A DNA stretch of 64,000 nt from VXOZ01 sp965220045 (GTDB lineage: Bacteria; Chloroflexota; UBA11872; VXOZ01): the NCBI GenBank assembly GCA_965220045.1, contig OZ244803.1, forward strand, positions 2,480,001-2,544,000, in the 5' to 3' direction. The translations under genes were made by a program, and so were the position numbers. Shown here in pieces: positions 42,829-51,795 of this stretch (position 1 is its first letter; each line of letters starts with the position of its first letter). The notes beneath the pieces are model-generated. The model did not search any database. It was not told where the DNA came from and saw nothing but the letters and a program-made list of their open reading frames with translations.

Positions 42829-43875
42829 ATGACAGACGATGGCAAGCTGGGGGTCGGTGTGGTCGGCATCGGCTGGGTCTCGCACCAGCACATTGGCACC
42901 CTGGTCACCAATCCGCACACCGAGGTGGTCGGGCTCTGCAGCGGCAGCCTGGAGAACGCCCAGAACGCCAAGGAAGAGCACGGGCTCAGCAACGCCCACT
43001 GCTACAACGACTACGAGCAGATGCTGAAGCAGGACAACCTGGACGTCATCTTCATCTGCTCTACCAACGAGAAGCACGTGGACCAAGCGATAGCGGGCGC
43101 GGAAGCCGGCAACCACCTGCTCATCGAGAAGCCCGCCTCGTTGACTTGGGAAGGCCTGAAATCCATCGCGGCGGCGGTGGACAAGGCCGGCGTGGTGGCC
43201 TGTGAGGGCTTCGAGCTCCACTGGAGCCCTTACTTCCTCATCGTGCACAAGCTCATCAAGGCCAATGCTTTCGGCAACATCTTCTACGGCGAGTGCGACT
43301 ACTTTAGCGCCAACTGGCCGCAGTGGTATGTCGGCTATCCCTGGGTGAAGACCCGCGAGCAGGGCGGTTCCGCGCTGGCGGCGGCCGGCTGTCACGCCGT
43401 GGACGCGTTGCTGCAGTTCATGCCCGGCGAGGTCGACCACGTGGTGGGCCACTGGGGCAACTTCACCAAGACGTTCGACTGGGAAGGCACCGTGCTCAGT
43501 GTGATCAGCTACAAGGACGGCCGCATCGGCAAGGTGGGCTGCATCCTGGAGGGCAACAACCCCTATTCGTTCAACGTGCGCCTGCACGGCGACCGCGGCA
43601 CGTTGGTGGGGAATAAGTTCCACTCGGAGACCCTCATCGGCGAGCGCATGACCGAGCAGACCGACTGGGCGACGTTCGAGACCATCATGCCGGATACGCC
43701 GGAGGTCTCCCACCACCCCTTCCAGCCGCAGACGGACCACGTCATTGACTGCATCCTGAACAACAAGAAGCCGGAAGTGGATATCCACGACGCGCTGAAG
43801 ATCGACGAGGTCATCTTCGCGGCGGAGCGGTCGGCGGGCCTGGGCGGCGAGCCGGTCAAGCTGCCGTTGGAGTAA
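42829..43875 (+). CDS. Gfo/Idh/MocA-family oxidoreductase
   Basis: A 348-residue dehydrogenase. The nucleotide-binding start is LGVGVVGIGWVSHQHIGTL; the EKP motif is IEKPASLTWE; the C-terminal domain has ALAAAGCHAVDALLQFMPG with the Asp/His pair. GGAGG precedes the ATG at 42829. It lies between the two orphan solute-binding proteins, about 320 bp after the first, and may oxidise the imported sugar; this is inferred from position. A terminator-like hairpin follows at 44018. Confidence 0.92.
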   Translation: MTDDGKLGVGVVGIGWVSHQHIGTLVTNPHTEVVGLCSGSLENAQNAKEEHGLSNAHCYNDYEQMLKQDNLDVIFICSTNEKHVDQAIAGAEAGNHLLIEKPASLTWEGLKSIAAAVDKAGVVACEGFELHWSPYFLIVHKLIKANAFGNIFYGECDYFSANWPQWYVGYPWVKTREQGGSALAAAGCHAVDALLQFMPGEVDHVVGHWGNFTKTFDWEGTVLSVISYKDGRIGKVGCILEGNNPYSFNVRLHGDRGTLVGNKFHSETLIGERMTEQTDWATFETIMPDTPEVSHHPFQPQTDHVIDCILNNKKPEVDIHDALKIDEVIFAAERSAGLGGEPVKLPLE

Positions 43876-44017
43876 GCAGCACGGACTACCAGGTTGCTCT
43901 AGCGGCGCAGGATCGGTTGCTCGTCAACCGGCCAAACTCGCGTTTGCGCGGTAGGGAGTATCTCTTCTATTGAGCCTGCTCCCTCATTGACGCGGACGTA
44001 GACTGCGATATCAAGAC

Positions 44018-44047
44018 GCGCTGGAGAGACTAAGTCTCTCCGGCGCG
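44018..44047 (+). terminator. Terminator-like hairpin after the oxidoreductase gene
   Basis: Stem GGAGAGAC/GTCTCTCC with TAA loop, extended by a GCGC/GCGC base with one mismatch. Followed by CTATTATGTTT. Strong stem, weak T-run. Confidence 0.55.
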
Positions 44048-44117
44048 CTATTATGTTTAAGTGAAGAAACCGGCTTCTACTCTTCGCTACCCGGGCAGAC
44101 CCACCCCGCCCCCTGGA

Positions 44118-44135
44118 TTCCGGCTTTCGCCGGAA
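44118..44135. repeat. Dispersed hairpin TTCCGGCTTTCGCCGGAA with GACG tail
   Basis: One copy of the ATTCC-G...C-GGAATGACG hairpin family, also at 56402-56421 and in the composite repeat near 37300 and 38530. The rest of 43876-44222 shows no gene. Confidence 0.65.
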
Positions 44136-44222
44136 TGACGAACAGTACAGTTGTCTCCATCCAAGAGTGTTTCGTTGTTTTTCTCGATAAGCTCACTCTA
44201 TGCACCGGATAGTCAATAAACC

Positions 44223-44801
44223 ATGACTCTCTTTTCCTCCAAGCGTGAACGCCGCCTCTGGCTGTGGGTGGTGCTCGTTATGGCGGCCATCTACGCCACG
44301 CTCGGTCTGGCGCAACAGTGGGCCCAGGTGCTGGAAGAACGGGGCTTGCTGGACTTCACCGTCGGCCTCTTCCTGCTCTGCATGTTGCTGGTGGGTTTGA
44401 CCATCCTGACGCAGGGCTTGAAGGTGCGGCCCGGCGGGGCGGAAGTGGCGGTGGCCGTCGGCGTTGCGACCGCGTACTTGCTCGTACTTACGCGCATGAC
44501 CATTCCCACCGAGCGCTCCCACCTCATCGAGTACAGCATCATTGGCGTGCTCATCTATGAGGCGCTCAGCGAACGCAAGAGCCAGGGCCGCCGCGTGCCC
44601 CTGCCGCCTGTGCTCGCCATCCTCATTACGGTAGCGTTAGGCGCGCTTGACGAGGGCATCCAGTGGCTGCTGCCCAACCGGGTGTTCGATCCGGTCGACA
44701 TCCTGTTCAATACCATCGCCGGTACCATGGCGGTGGCCGCCAGCGCGGCGCTGACGTGGGCGCGGCGGTGGACGAGGCTGCAAAGACTAGGCCTGAAGTG
44801 A
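44223..44801 (+). CDS. VanZ-like membrane protein
   Basis: A 192-residue protein with about five membrane helices. The family signature is seen as SHLIEYSIIGVLIYEAL and, near the end, GALDEGIQWLLPNRVFDPVDILFNTIAGTM split across the last helices. VanZ proteins are linked to teicoplanin resistance and more widely to cell-envelope functions; their biochemical role is not settled. The ATG follows a gap with a terminator, so it is probably its own unit. The propeller protein follows on the same strand 154 bp later. Confidence 0.82.
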   Translation: MTLFSSKRERRLWLWVVLVMAAIYATLGLAQQWAQVLEERGLLDFTVGLFLLCMLLVGLTILTQGLKVRPGGAEVAVAVGVATAYLLVLTRMTIPTERSHLIEYSIIGVLIYEALSERKSQGRRVPLPPVLAILITVALGALDEGIQWLLPNRVFDPVDILFNTIAGTMAVAASAALTWARRWTRLQRLGLK

Positions 44802-44955
44802 GCGTGTGCTCAACGCGGTACGTAACGCCCTGCCGTCCGCATTGCTGCCTTGGGGTACAATGTCGCCCAAAGACTTCTCAACCGCCAACAATTGCTTGGA
44901 GAGCTTTGATACGGACAAGACATCGTCCATAAAGAATGAAGAAAGCGTGCATCCT

Positions 44956-46554
44956 ATGAACATCGATACGGGTCTGCTGGCACTCTGGAAGTTCAATGGC
45001 GACTGCCAAGATTCCTCCGGCAACAGTAATCACGGCATCAATCGCGGCGCCGATCTGGCGGCGGTGGGCCGCGACGGCAGTGCCTACGGGGCGGCGCATT
45101 TTGACGGGCGTGCCGCCTGTGTGGAAGTGCCTAATAGCGATTCACTGGCGCTTGGCGGTGGTGATTTCACACTCTCCGCCTGGGTGGAGTTGCCGCCTGA
45201 CGGCGCCAACCTACACGGCGACATCCTGAGCAAGTACGATCCAACGACTCGCTCTGGCCTGAACTTCGGCACTCTGAACTACGCCGGTGTCACCGCCGCG
45301 CAGTCCCACCACCGCAATCTGCACTTCGGCATCGACGACGGCACGCGGGAACCGGCGTGGGTGGACCGCGGCCGGCCCGGCAACAACCTACGCGTTTACT
45401 CCCTGGCCGTCTACAACGGCGACCTCTACACCGGTACCTTCGAGTGGGGCGCGGACGAGTCCGGACACATGTACCGCTACGCGGGCGGCCAGACCTGGGA
45501 GGACTGCGGCAGTCCCGATGCCAGCAATACCGTGGCCTCGCTGGCGGTGTACCGGGGCGACCTGTATGCCGGTACCTCCTGCTACCGGGCCGGCGGTTCC
45601 GCCCTGGAGGATTCACCGAACAAGCATCCCGGCGGCGCCATTTATCGCTACCGGGGAGACGCTACGTGGGAATTCTGCGGCCGCCTGGAAGGGGCGGAAT
45701 CCATCGCCGGCATGGCCGTGTACAACGGCGAACTCTACGCCATTCCGCTCTATAGCCAGGGAGTCTTTCGTTATCTCGGCGGACAAGAGTGGGCGTATTG
45801 CGGAACACCCGGCCGCCGCATGATGTCCCTCACCGTCTTCAAAGGGCACCTCTACGGGGCCGGCAACGAGGGCGGCGGCGTCTTCCGCTACGACGGCGGC
45901 ACTGACTGGACTCCTTGCGGCTTCCAGGAGGGGGTCACCCAGGTCTATTCCTTTGCCACCTACCGGGGCGAACTCTACGTCGGCACGTGGCCCAACGGCA
46001 CGGTCTTCCGCTGGGACGGCCATAACACCTGGGAGGACGTGGGCCGCCTGGAAGACGAAAAGGAAGTCATGGCCATGGCGGCGTACAACGGCAAGCTCTA
46101 CGCGGGCACGCTGCCGCTGGCGAACGTCTACCGCTACGAGGGCGGCAGGACGTGGACGAACACGGGACAACTGGATACCACGCCGGACGTAAAATACCGG
46201 CGGGTGTGGTCGATGGCGATCCATCAAGGCAGGCTCTTCGGCGGCACGCTGCCGTCGGGACGGGTGTATGCAACGGAGGCCGGCGCCAACGTGACGTACG
46301 ACCATGCCCTCGCTGCCGGTTGGCGCCACGTGGCCGCCGTGCGGGAAGCGGACCGGCTCAGGCTCTACGTTGATGGCACGCAGGTGGCCGCATCCGACAA
46401 CGCCGCGCACATTCCCGCCAATATTGCGACTAGTCAACCCTTGCGCATCGGGTTCGGCCAGCACGACCACTTCAACGGCAGCTTGGCCGACGTGCGCGTG
46501 CACGGCCGCGCCCTGAGCGCGGCGGAAGTCGCGGCGCTGCACCGCCTTTCCTAG
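44956..46554 (+). CDS. LamG-type beta-sandwich protein with inserted seven-blade propeller-like repeats
   Basis: About 532 residues. Residues 1-140 are the first half of a LamG/concanavalin-like domain (LLALWKFNGDCQDSSGNSNH, AAHFDGRAACVEVP, FTLSAWVELP). Residues 145-437 hold seven repeats of about 40-58 aa with the pattern 'xxSLAVYNGDLYxGT...VYRYxGGxxWExCG', starting near 145, 191, 249, 288, 328, 370 and 416. Residues 448-532 resume LamG (GWRHVAAVREADRLRLYVDG, then GSLADVRVHGRALSAAEV). No signal peptide is obvious at this start; an in-frame start at 44806 adds 50 residues without one. Probably binds or reads carbohydrate; the function is unknown. Confidence 0.8.
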   Translation: MNIDTGLLALWKFNGDCQDSSGNSNHGINRGADLAAVGRDGSAYGAAHFDGRAACVEVPNSDSLALGGGDFTLSAWVELPPDGANLHGDILSKYDPTTRSGLNFGTLNYAGVTAAQSHHRNLHFGIDDGTREPAWVDRGRPGNNLRVYSLAVYNGDLYTGTFEWGADESGHMYRYAGGQTWEDCGSPDASNTVASLAVYRGDLYAGTSCYRAGGSALEDSPNKHPGGAIYRYRGDATWEFCGRLEGAESIAGMAVYNGELYAIPLYSQGVFRYLGGQEWAYCGTPGRRMMSLTVFKGHLYGAGNEGGGVFRYDGGTDWTPCGFQEGVTQVYSFATYRGELYVGTWPNGTVFRWDGHNTWEDVGRLEDEKEVMAMAAYNGKLYAGTLPLANVYRYEGGRTWTNTGQLDTTPDVKYRRVWSMAIHQGRLFGGTLPSGRVYATEAGANVTYDHALAAGWRHVAAVREADRLRLYVDGTQVAASDNAAHIPANIATSQPLRIGFGQHDHFNGSLADVRVHGRALSAAEVAALHRLS

Positions 46555-46621
46555 CCGTCTGGATTCTTGCCGGCCCAGCGAACGAGGGGCTGCGGGGAGC
46601 GCTGGCACAAGGCGAATACCC

Positions 46622-46651
46622 TTGACAACACGTGCGTGAGCGGGCTAGAAT
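46622..46651 (+). promoter_or_regulatory. Promoter for the second solute-binding protein
   Basis: A consensus TTGACA at 46622-46627, 18 bp, then TAGAAT at 46646-46651. About 147 nt of leader precede the ATG at 46799. Confidence 0.6.
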
Positions 46652-46798
46652 TCCTTTCAAGTCTGCCGTGAGTCACAGGGCAAACGGAGGCTTCTCTGGA
46701 AGCGATTCGGGATGCCGGCGAATCGGTTGCCCTGGGTCCTGGCAGAGCCGTAACGGTTGTTTGGGATAATGCCTACCAGGCAGGAGGTATCGGTTCCT

Positions 46799-48202
46799 AT
46801 GAAGAGTCGTACTGATTTCCACATGACGCGGCGGCGCATGCTCGCGGGCACGGGGGCCGCGGCAGGCGCGGTACTCTTTGCCGCGTGCGCGCAGGGAGGC
46901 ATGGCGCCCGCAGCGGGTGATGCCCCTGCGGCCGACGAAGAGATGAAGCAGGCGGACGATGGGGCGATGATGGAGAAGTTGCCTGTCAACTTCTGGGCCA
47001 TCGACATGGGCGGCAGTAACTGGGTCCAAGGCATTGGCGAGGAAATCGTCGCCGAATTTCACGAAGCCAATCCGGATGAGAGCGTCAACGTCATCGTCAC
47101 CACGTACGGTGACACCATCAACAAGCTGCCCACGGTGGTAGCCGGCGGCATCCCGCCCGACATCTCGTACATTGACGCTTATCTGCCGAAGGACTTCGGC
47201 GTGCGCGGCATCGCCGCCGACATCACGAATTACGTCAAGGCGTCGACGGTGATTGACGCGGACGACTACTACCCGCGCGTCGTCTTCGACTCGACGTATC
47301 GCGGCCACTGGTTCGGCCTGCCGTGGGCCCCCACGGTCTTTACCTATTTCTACAATAAAGACGTATTCGTGGAGGTAGGTCTCGATCCGGATAGTGGGCC
47401 GGCGAATTGGGACGAACTCGACGCGGCGATTTCGAAGACGCTGAAGAAGGACGGCGACAACATTGAGCGTCTCGGCTTCTGGTACGGCAACAGCTCGCTC
47501 GTCTGGTGGCTGGTGCCGTTCTGGCAGCAGGGCGGTCGCTTGCTCAGCGACGATGAGCTCACGTCCACCATCGACAACGAGACGATGGAGACCGCTTTCA
47601 ATCTGACCCTGCGTTTCTTCGACCTGCAGGGCGGCCTGGACGCCATGAACGCCTTCAAGGGCGACGAGCGGCATCAGCACCTCTTCTCCACCGGCCGCTG
47701 CGCCATGTGGACCGACGTGATGAATATCACCCGGTTCGAGCAGTATGAGGAGGCCTTCGCCAAGATCACCGTCGGCGTGGACACCTATCCGGTGGCGGAG
47801 GGCGGCTCGCCCGCGGCGTATCGCGGCGGCGGCGCGCACCTCATGCCCGAGGGTTCCAATAATCCCGACGGCGCGTTCAAGTTCCTCGAGTGGCTCTTCC
47901 TGGAGCCCAACGACCGTCGCTTCAACGACGTGCGCGACAGCCTGCCGGCGCGGCGCTCGGTGGCCCAGAGTGAAGAATTCACCCAGGGCGACCCGTTGCG
48001 CATCCAAGGCGCCCGCGAGATGGACGGCGCCCAGTGGGTGGTCAGCGCTCCCGGCGGCCGCAAGATCATCGGCATCCACGTGCGCATGGCCAGTTCCATC
48101 TGGAAGCGTGAAGTGACCGTACCCGAAGCGCTTGCGGACGGCAACGCGCAGGTGCAACAGGCGCTGGACGAGGCGCTGGAGAACTCGGTGGTCGACTTCT
48201 AG
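46799..48202 (+). CDS. Extracellular solute-binding lipoprotein of an ABC importer (sugar type)
   Basis: A 467-residue family 1 solute-binding protein. The signal has MTRRRMLAGTGAAAGAVLFA with a twin-arginine motif and lipobox (LFAAC). The binding domain has PVNFWAIDMGGSNWVQGIG, IPPDISYIDAYLPKDFG, GHWFGLPWAPTVFTYFYNKD, WLVPFWQQGG and GAFKFLEWLFLEPNDRRF. It is a clear paralog of the protein at 41111 (same length, same segments around WQQGG and FLEWL). AGGAGG at 46782 supports the start. It also lacks adjacent permease genes. Confidence 0.9.
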   Translation: MKSRTDFHMTRRRMLAGTGAAAGAVLFAACAQGGMAPAAGDAPAADEEMKQADDGAMMEKLPVNFWAIDMGGSNWVQGIGEEIVAEFHEANPDESVNVIVTTYGDTINKLPTVVAGGIPPDISYIDAYLPKDFGVRGIAADITNYVKASTVIDADDYYPRVVFDSTYRGHWFGLPWAPTVFTYFYNKDVFVEVGLDPDSGPANWDELDAAISKTLKKDGDNIERLGFWYGNSSLVWWLVPFWQQGGRLLSDDELTSTIDNETMETAFNLTLRFFDLQGGLDAMNAFKGDERHQHLFSTGRCAMWTDVMNITRFEQYEEAFAKITVGVDTYPVAEGGSPAAYRGGGAHLMPEGSNNPDGAFKFLEWLFLEPNDRRFNDVRDSLPARRSVAQSEEFTQGDPLRIQGAREMDGAQWVVSAPGGRKIIGIHVRMASSIWKREVTVPEALADGNAQVQQALDEALENSVVDF

Positions 48203-48233
48203 TCTGCCGGCACCGCAACGAGTTTTGCGAAAA

Positions 48234-48263
48234 ACGCACGCGTGGGGAAACTCGCGCGTGCGT
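48234..48263 (+). terminator. Hairpin after the second solute-binding protein gene
   Basis: Stem ACGCACGCG/CGCGTGCGT, 31 bp after the stop, followed by TCATTTA. Good stem, short T-run. Confidence 0.5.
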
Positions 48264-48426
48264 TCATTTAACCGGGCCTTCCCGCCACGCACCTCTCCGC
48301 GTGCATTACTCTTCACTTTGAAACCAGACTCAAGAGTCTTACGCTCACCCCGGATACCCACCGCAGTCCGGTCCCATGCCAATCACGCTTGCTTTAACGC
48401 GACATGTGAGAGTATTTCGCGACTCA

Positions 48427-48435
48427 TGGTATAGT
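48427..48435 (+). promoter_or_regulatory. Extended -10 promoter for the DUF2851 gene
   Basis: TGGTATAGT at 48427-48435, 42 nt before the ATG, with no clear -35. Similar TGGTATA(A/G/C)T elements precede recJ, the ABC exporter and thiG. Confidence 0.5.
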
Positions 48436-48477
48436 GGCTCTGCCGGATAGTTTTGGCTATAAAGACGAGAATCCTCG

Positions 48478-49884
48478 ATGAGCACTGCCCTACCCCCGGT
48501 TGCCCCGGTCGAAACCCTGCGCGAAGAGGATGTTGCCCAGCTCTGGCAGGCGTGTCCCTGGGGCGCCACGCTCCTGCGCACCACGGCCGGCGAGCAGATT
48601 CAGGTGGTCTATCCCGGGCGGCGGAATCTGGGGCCGGGGCCGGATTTTCGCGACGCCATCATCGCGCTGGACGGCCGCAGGGTGCGGCACGGCCATATTG
48701 AAGTGCATACGGTCACGTCTGCGTGGCACACCCACGGCCATGCCCCCGATCCGGCCTATCACAACGTGATGCTCCACGTGGTGTGGGAAGACGACGGGCC
48801 CATTGACCGCGGGCCGTTGCGCACGCTGGCGCTGCAGCCGCACTTTCCCTACGGCATACCGGAAGAGTACGCGGCCCAGGCGTTGCCCTCCTTTCAGCCG
48901 TGCGCGGAACTCCACACCAAGTGTGATCCCATGACGGCCGGCATGTTGTTCGCGACTTTGGGCGAACGCCGCCTCCGGAAGAAGGTGGAACTGATGCTCG
49001 CGGCGATTGAGCACCACGGGCCCGAGCAAGCCCTGTATGCCGCCCTCCTCGATGCGCTCGGCTACAGCCAGAACCGCGCCCCGTTTCGCCAACTCAGCGC
49101 GGGCTTGCCGTGGTCCGTTGTCGCAGCGCTCCTGGGGAGCAAGGCCGACGCGGGGCCGTACGGTGAGGCCCTCTTCCTCGGCGCCGCGGGTCTGCTGCCC
49201 TCTCAACGCCAAGCCCCCTCTCGTCGTAGGGGCACGATAAATCGTGCCCCTACCGTTGCCGAGCGGGCGCATGTGCAGCGGCTTGAAGGGCTATGGCAAC
49301 AATTTCACTTGGAAGCGGTGGTGCCGAACACAGCGTGGGTGCGCCGGGGCGTGCGCCCGGTGAACGCACCCGCGCGGCGCGTGGCGGCGGCAGGACACCT
49401 CTGTGCCCGGCTTGCCGCAACCGGACCGCTGCACGCCTGCCTGGAATTAGCGGACTCTGCTGATTGGACGCGGGTGCTGCGACACGTGCAGGCAGCATTC
49501 GCGCTGCCGGCGGCACGCTCGCCCTATTGGGCCAGCCACTGCGACTTTGGAATCCCGCTGCGGGGCGCCCCGCAGAGCCTCGTCGGCACGGAGCGAGTGC
49601 GCGAGATATTAATAAACGTCGTCCTGCCGTTTGTGTGCGCCTACGGCGCGCACACCGGCGCTACCGGTCTGGCGGACTGGGCCGTCACCCTCTTTCGCCG
49701 CGCGCCGGGCGGCGGCCTGAACCGCCTCACGCGGAGCATGCGCGACGACGTGTTCGCGCTGCCGCCCCGCTACGTAACCCTGAACGCCGCCCGGCAGCAA
49801 GGGCTGCTGCACATCTACCACAACTGGTGCCGGGAGAAACGCTGCGACGCCTGTGCCGTGGGGCAGATGCTGGCGAAGCGGTAG
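48478..49884 (+). CDS. DUF2851 family protein with an inserted palindromic repeat
   Basis: A 468-residue protein of the DUF2851 family, common in Bacteroidota and Chloroflexota; no activity is known. Family landmarks are LREEDVAQLWQACPW, VVYPGRRNLGPGPDFRDAII, GHIEVHTVTSAWHTHGHAPD, and the C-terminal NRLTRSMRDDVFALPPRY. The last segment has CREKRCDACAVG, a four-Cys end in this family. Near residues 245-265, SRRRGTINRAPT is encoded by a 28-bp palindrome that also occurs between genes at 39765. The frame is not broken, so the copy is tolerated as an extra loop. Confidence 0.85.
   Translation: MSTALPPVAPVETLREEDVAQLWQACPWGATLLRTTAGEQIQVVYPGRRNLGPGPDFRDAIIALDGRRVRHGHIEVHTVTSAWHTHGHAPDPAYHNVMLHVVWEDDGPIDRGPLRTLALQPHFPYGIPEEYAAQALPSFQPCAELHTKCDPMTAGMLFATLGERRLRKKVELMLAAIEHHGPEQALYAALLDALGYSQNRAPFRQLSAGLPWSVVAALLGSKADAGPYGEALFLGAAGLLPSQRQAPSRRRGTINRAPTVAERAHVQRLEGLWQQFHLEAVVPNTAWVRRGVRPVNAPARRVAAAGHLCARLAATGPLHACLELADSADWTRVLRHVQAAFALPAARSPYWASHCDFGIPLRGAPQSLVGTERVREILINVVLPFVCAYGAHTGATGLADWAVTLFRRAPGGGLNRLTRSMRDDVFALPPRYVTLNAARQQGLLHIYHNWCREKRCDACAVGQMLAKR
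49226..49253. repeat. 28-bp palindromic repeat inside the DUF2851 gene
   Basis: GTAGGGGCACGATA and its near-complement flanking AATCGTGCCC; one base differs from the perfect palindrome at 39765-39792. Confidence 0.85.
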
Positions 49885-50359
49885 CGGCGCTGCCGAGGAA
49901 CTCATGCGTGCGACCAGCGTTTGCTCATTGCGGCGCGAGGCCTGTTCTTTGGAGGGTGTCTGAAGAGAGTGTCCGTTCATCCTTCGACAGGCTCAGGACG
50001 AACGGACATTCTCTTCTTGTGCGACCTCTCTACTGGGCGACCTCTCTTAGGCCTCTTCAAAACACCCGGCCTGAGATGGCGTGCTTGGACTAAAGTCAGC
50101 CGTTGCGCGCCAGGAGGCGGGGGAAAAGCCCTAATGCTGTCGCACTAAACTGCATGAAGAATAACGCCGCGCCCCAGTACCTTGGTAGCGCAGGTTTGCA
50201 ATCCCGTATCGCGTACGGGGCAGGCTCTGCGTCGCAGTAAGGTCAATCCTTTGCGTGTCCGTTTCTTTTTACTCCGGCGGGGGACAAGCCCCCGCGCTAC
50301 GGCTGATCACGAGGCGTGAAGGCGCGCGTGCAAGAGCGCGTTACCCGAGGTCCAGGCGC
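49885..50359. other. Intergenic region, 475 bp, with dispersed repeats
   Basis: No gene. A complete hairpin repeat (GTCCGTTCATCCTT...AGGACGAACGGAC) lies at 49971-50007, a GCGCAGGTTTGCAA fragment near 50189, a GTATCGCGTACGGGGCAGGC fragment near 50205, and a GGCGGGGGACAAGCCCCCGC hairpin near 50277. Confidence 0.6.
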
Positions 50360-51355
50360 TTAGGCGTCAAGGCGCACGGTGGCGCCGCTTGCCGACGCCT
50401 GGTAGATCCCCTGCACGATAGCGACGGCGCGCTTGCCGTCCTCGCCGGTGACGAGCGGCTCGCGCGCTTCCACAATGCTCGCCACGAACTCGCCATCCTC
50501 CCGCACGAACTGGCTGCGATTCTGCGGAAAGGTGAAGGTCTCCCAGTCCTCTGCCTCCGCCGTGGTTACCCTGAGGTGCCGCCACGTCGCGACCTCCAAA
50601 GCGCCGTCGGCACCCGTCACCTCGGCGCGGCAGCGACCCAATACCGGGGCCGCGATCAACGAGATTTCCATCGTCGCCGTCGCGCCATTGGCGAACTCGA
50701 GATAGGCCACACCGTGGTCCTCGCCTTCGGTGCGGGCGCCGTAGTGGCCGACGCGGGCCGTAATCGCCGTCACTTCCGCGCCCATCCACCAGCGCAGCCG
50801 GTCGGCGCTGTGCACGCCATTGTCCATGAAGACGCCACCGCCCGCCTGCGCCCGCACGCCGCGCCAGCCCATGTCCTTATGGCGGGTGGCTCCGATTATC
50901 GAGTCGTGGATGTGCAGCACCTCCCCAATTTCCCCGGCCTGCAGCAATTCCTGCGCCCGCATGTGCTCTGCGATGAAGCGGTGCGTGTGGCCCACCATGA
51001 GGTTTACGCCGGCCTCCCGGCACGCGGCGATCATGTCGTCGCACTCCGCCACGCTTATCCCCAGCGGCTTCTCGCAGAGCACGTGCTTGCCGGCCCGGGC
51101 CGCGGCAATCGCGACTTCAGCGTGGAGCGCATGGGGCAGACTGATGATGACAGCGTGCACCGCTGGATTCTCCAGCACGGCGCGATAGTCCGCGCACGTT
51201 TCCCCCACGTTGTGGGCGGCAGCGAAGTCGCCCACGGCCGCTGCGTTCACATCGGCCGCCGCCACGATCCGCGCCTGCGGCACGCCTGCCAGCCCGCGCG
51301 CGTGCGAGCGGGCATTGTTTCCTGTACCAATAAAGCCAATATTTACTGTGTCCAT
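50360..51355 (-). CDS. Gfo/Idh/MocA-family oxidoreductase
   Basis: A 331-residue dehydrogenase. The Rossmann start is VNIGFIGTGNNARSHARGL; the EKP motif is CEKPLGISVAE; GGVFMDNGVHSADRLRWWMG holds the C-terminal Asp/His. GGGGAG precedes the ATG. It is divergent from the thi operon to its right, separated by about 150 bp. Its substrate cannot be read from the sequence. Confidence 0.92.
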   Translation of the reverse strand: MDTVNIGFIGTGNNARSHARGLAGVPQARIVAAADVNAAAVGDFAAAHNVGETCADYRAVLENPAVHAVIISLPHALHAEVAIAAARAGKHVLCEKPLGISVAECDDMIAACREAGVNLMVGHTHRFIAEHMRAQELLQAGEIGEVLHIHDSIIGATRHKDMGWRGVRAQAGGGVFMDNGVHSADRLRWWMGAEVTAITARVGHYGARTEGEDHGVAYLEFANGATATMEISLIAAPVLGRCRAEVTGADGALEVATWRHLRVTTAEAEDWETFTFPQNRSQFVREDGEFVASIVEAREPLVTGEDGKRAVAIVQGIYQASASGATVRLDA

Positions 51356-51502
51356 GCGATTTGCTCCCCTTCTTTGGATCTACTGACCGCTGCAAGCAAA
51401 TGCCTCGTGGTTGCTCGGCAAGGCCTGTTCGCTGGAGTAGTCGGGTGTGCCCACGCCGCACTCCACCTCATTCTAAGCGTACCCGTTGCCGGCCTGCAGG
51501 CA

Positions 51503-51511
51503 TGGTATACT
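51503..51511 (+). promoter_or_regulatory. Extended -10 promoter of the thi operon
   Basis: TGGTATACT at 51503-51511. The best -35 (TTGCCG at 51486) is only 14 bp away, so the extended -10 probably dominates. The predicted start is about 20-30 nt before the TPP aptamer. Confidence 0.5.
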
Positions 51512-51540
51512 GAATCCGTCTTGCCGGCGCGCGAAACTCC

Positions 51541-51635
51541 CCGCTACGAGGGCTGATACACGGCTGAGAGCCTGTGCCTGCGGGCAAGGCGGCCCTTGAA
51601 GCTTGATCGGGAAGACGCCAGGGAACTGAAGGATG
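51541..51635 (+). promoter_or_regulatory. TPP (thi-box) riboswitch
   Basis: Has the conserved CGGCTGAGAG core (about 51560-51570), CCCTTGAAGCTTGATCGGGA, and a 3' GACGCCAGGGAACTGA segment, which match the pyrimidine- and pyrophosphate-binding halves of the THI element. It precedes thiG. The 9-bp stem AAACCGCTT/AAGCGGTTT at 51693-51720 is a candidate terminator in the expression platform. High TPP should turn the operon off. Confidence 0.88.
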
Positions 51636-51692
51636 CCGGCAAACTGAGGGATTCCGGCGGAAGGTAGCGGCGGCATACGAAGACCTTGCCGC

Positions 51693-51720
51693 AAACCGCT
51701 TGCCATCTATGAAGCGGTTT
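51693..51720 (+). terminator. Candidate riboswitch-controlled terminator before thiG
   Basis: Stem AAACCGCTT/AAGCGGTTT followed by CCGTGTTGTGT. It lies between the TPP aptamer and thiG. The poor T-run leaves some doubt. Confidence 0.5.
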
Positions 51721-51795
51721 CCGTGTTGTGTACAGTGAGGGCCAACAGGACAAACACGCTCTCGGCTCTGCGCACCATTGGCTAAAGGAACACAA

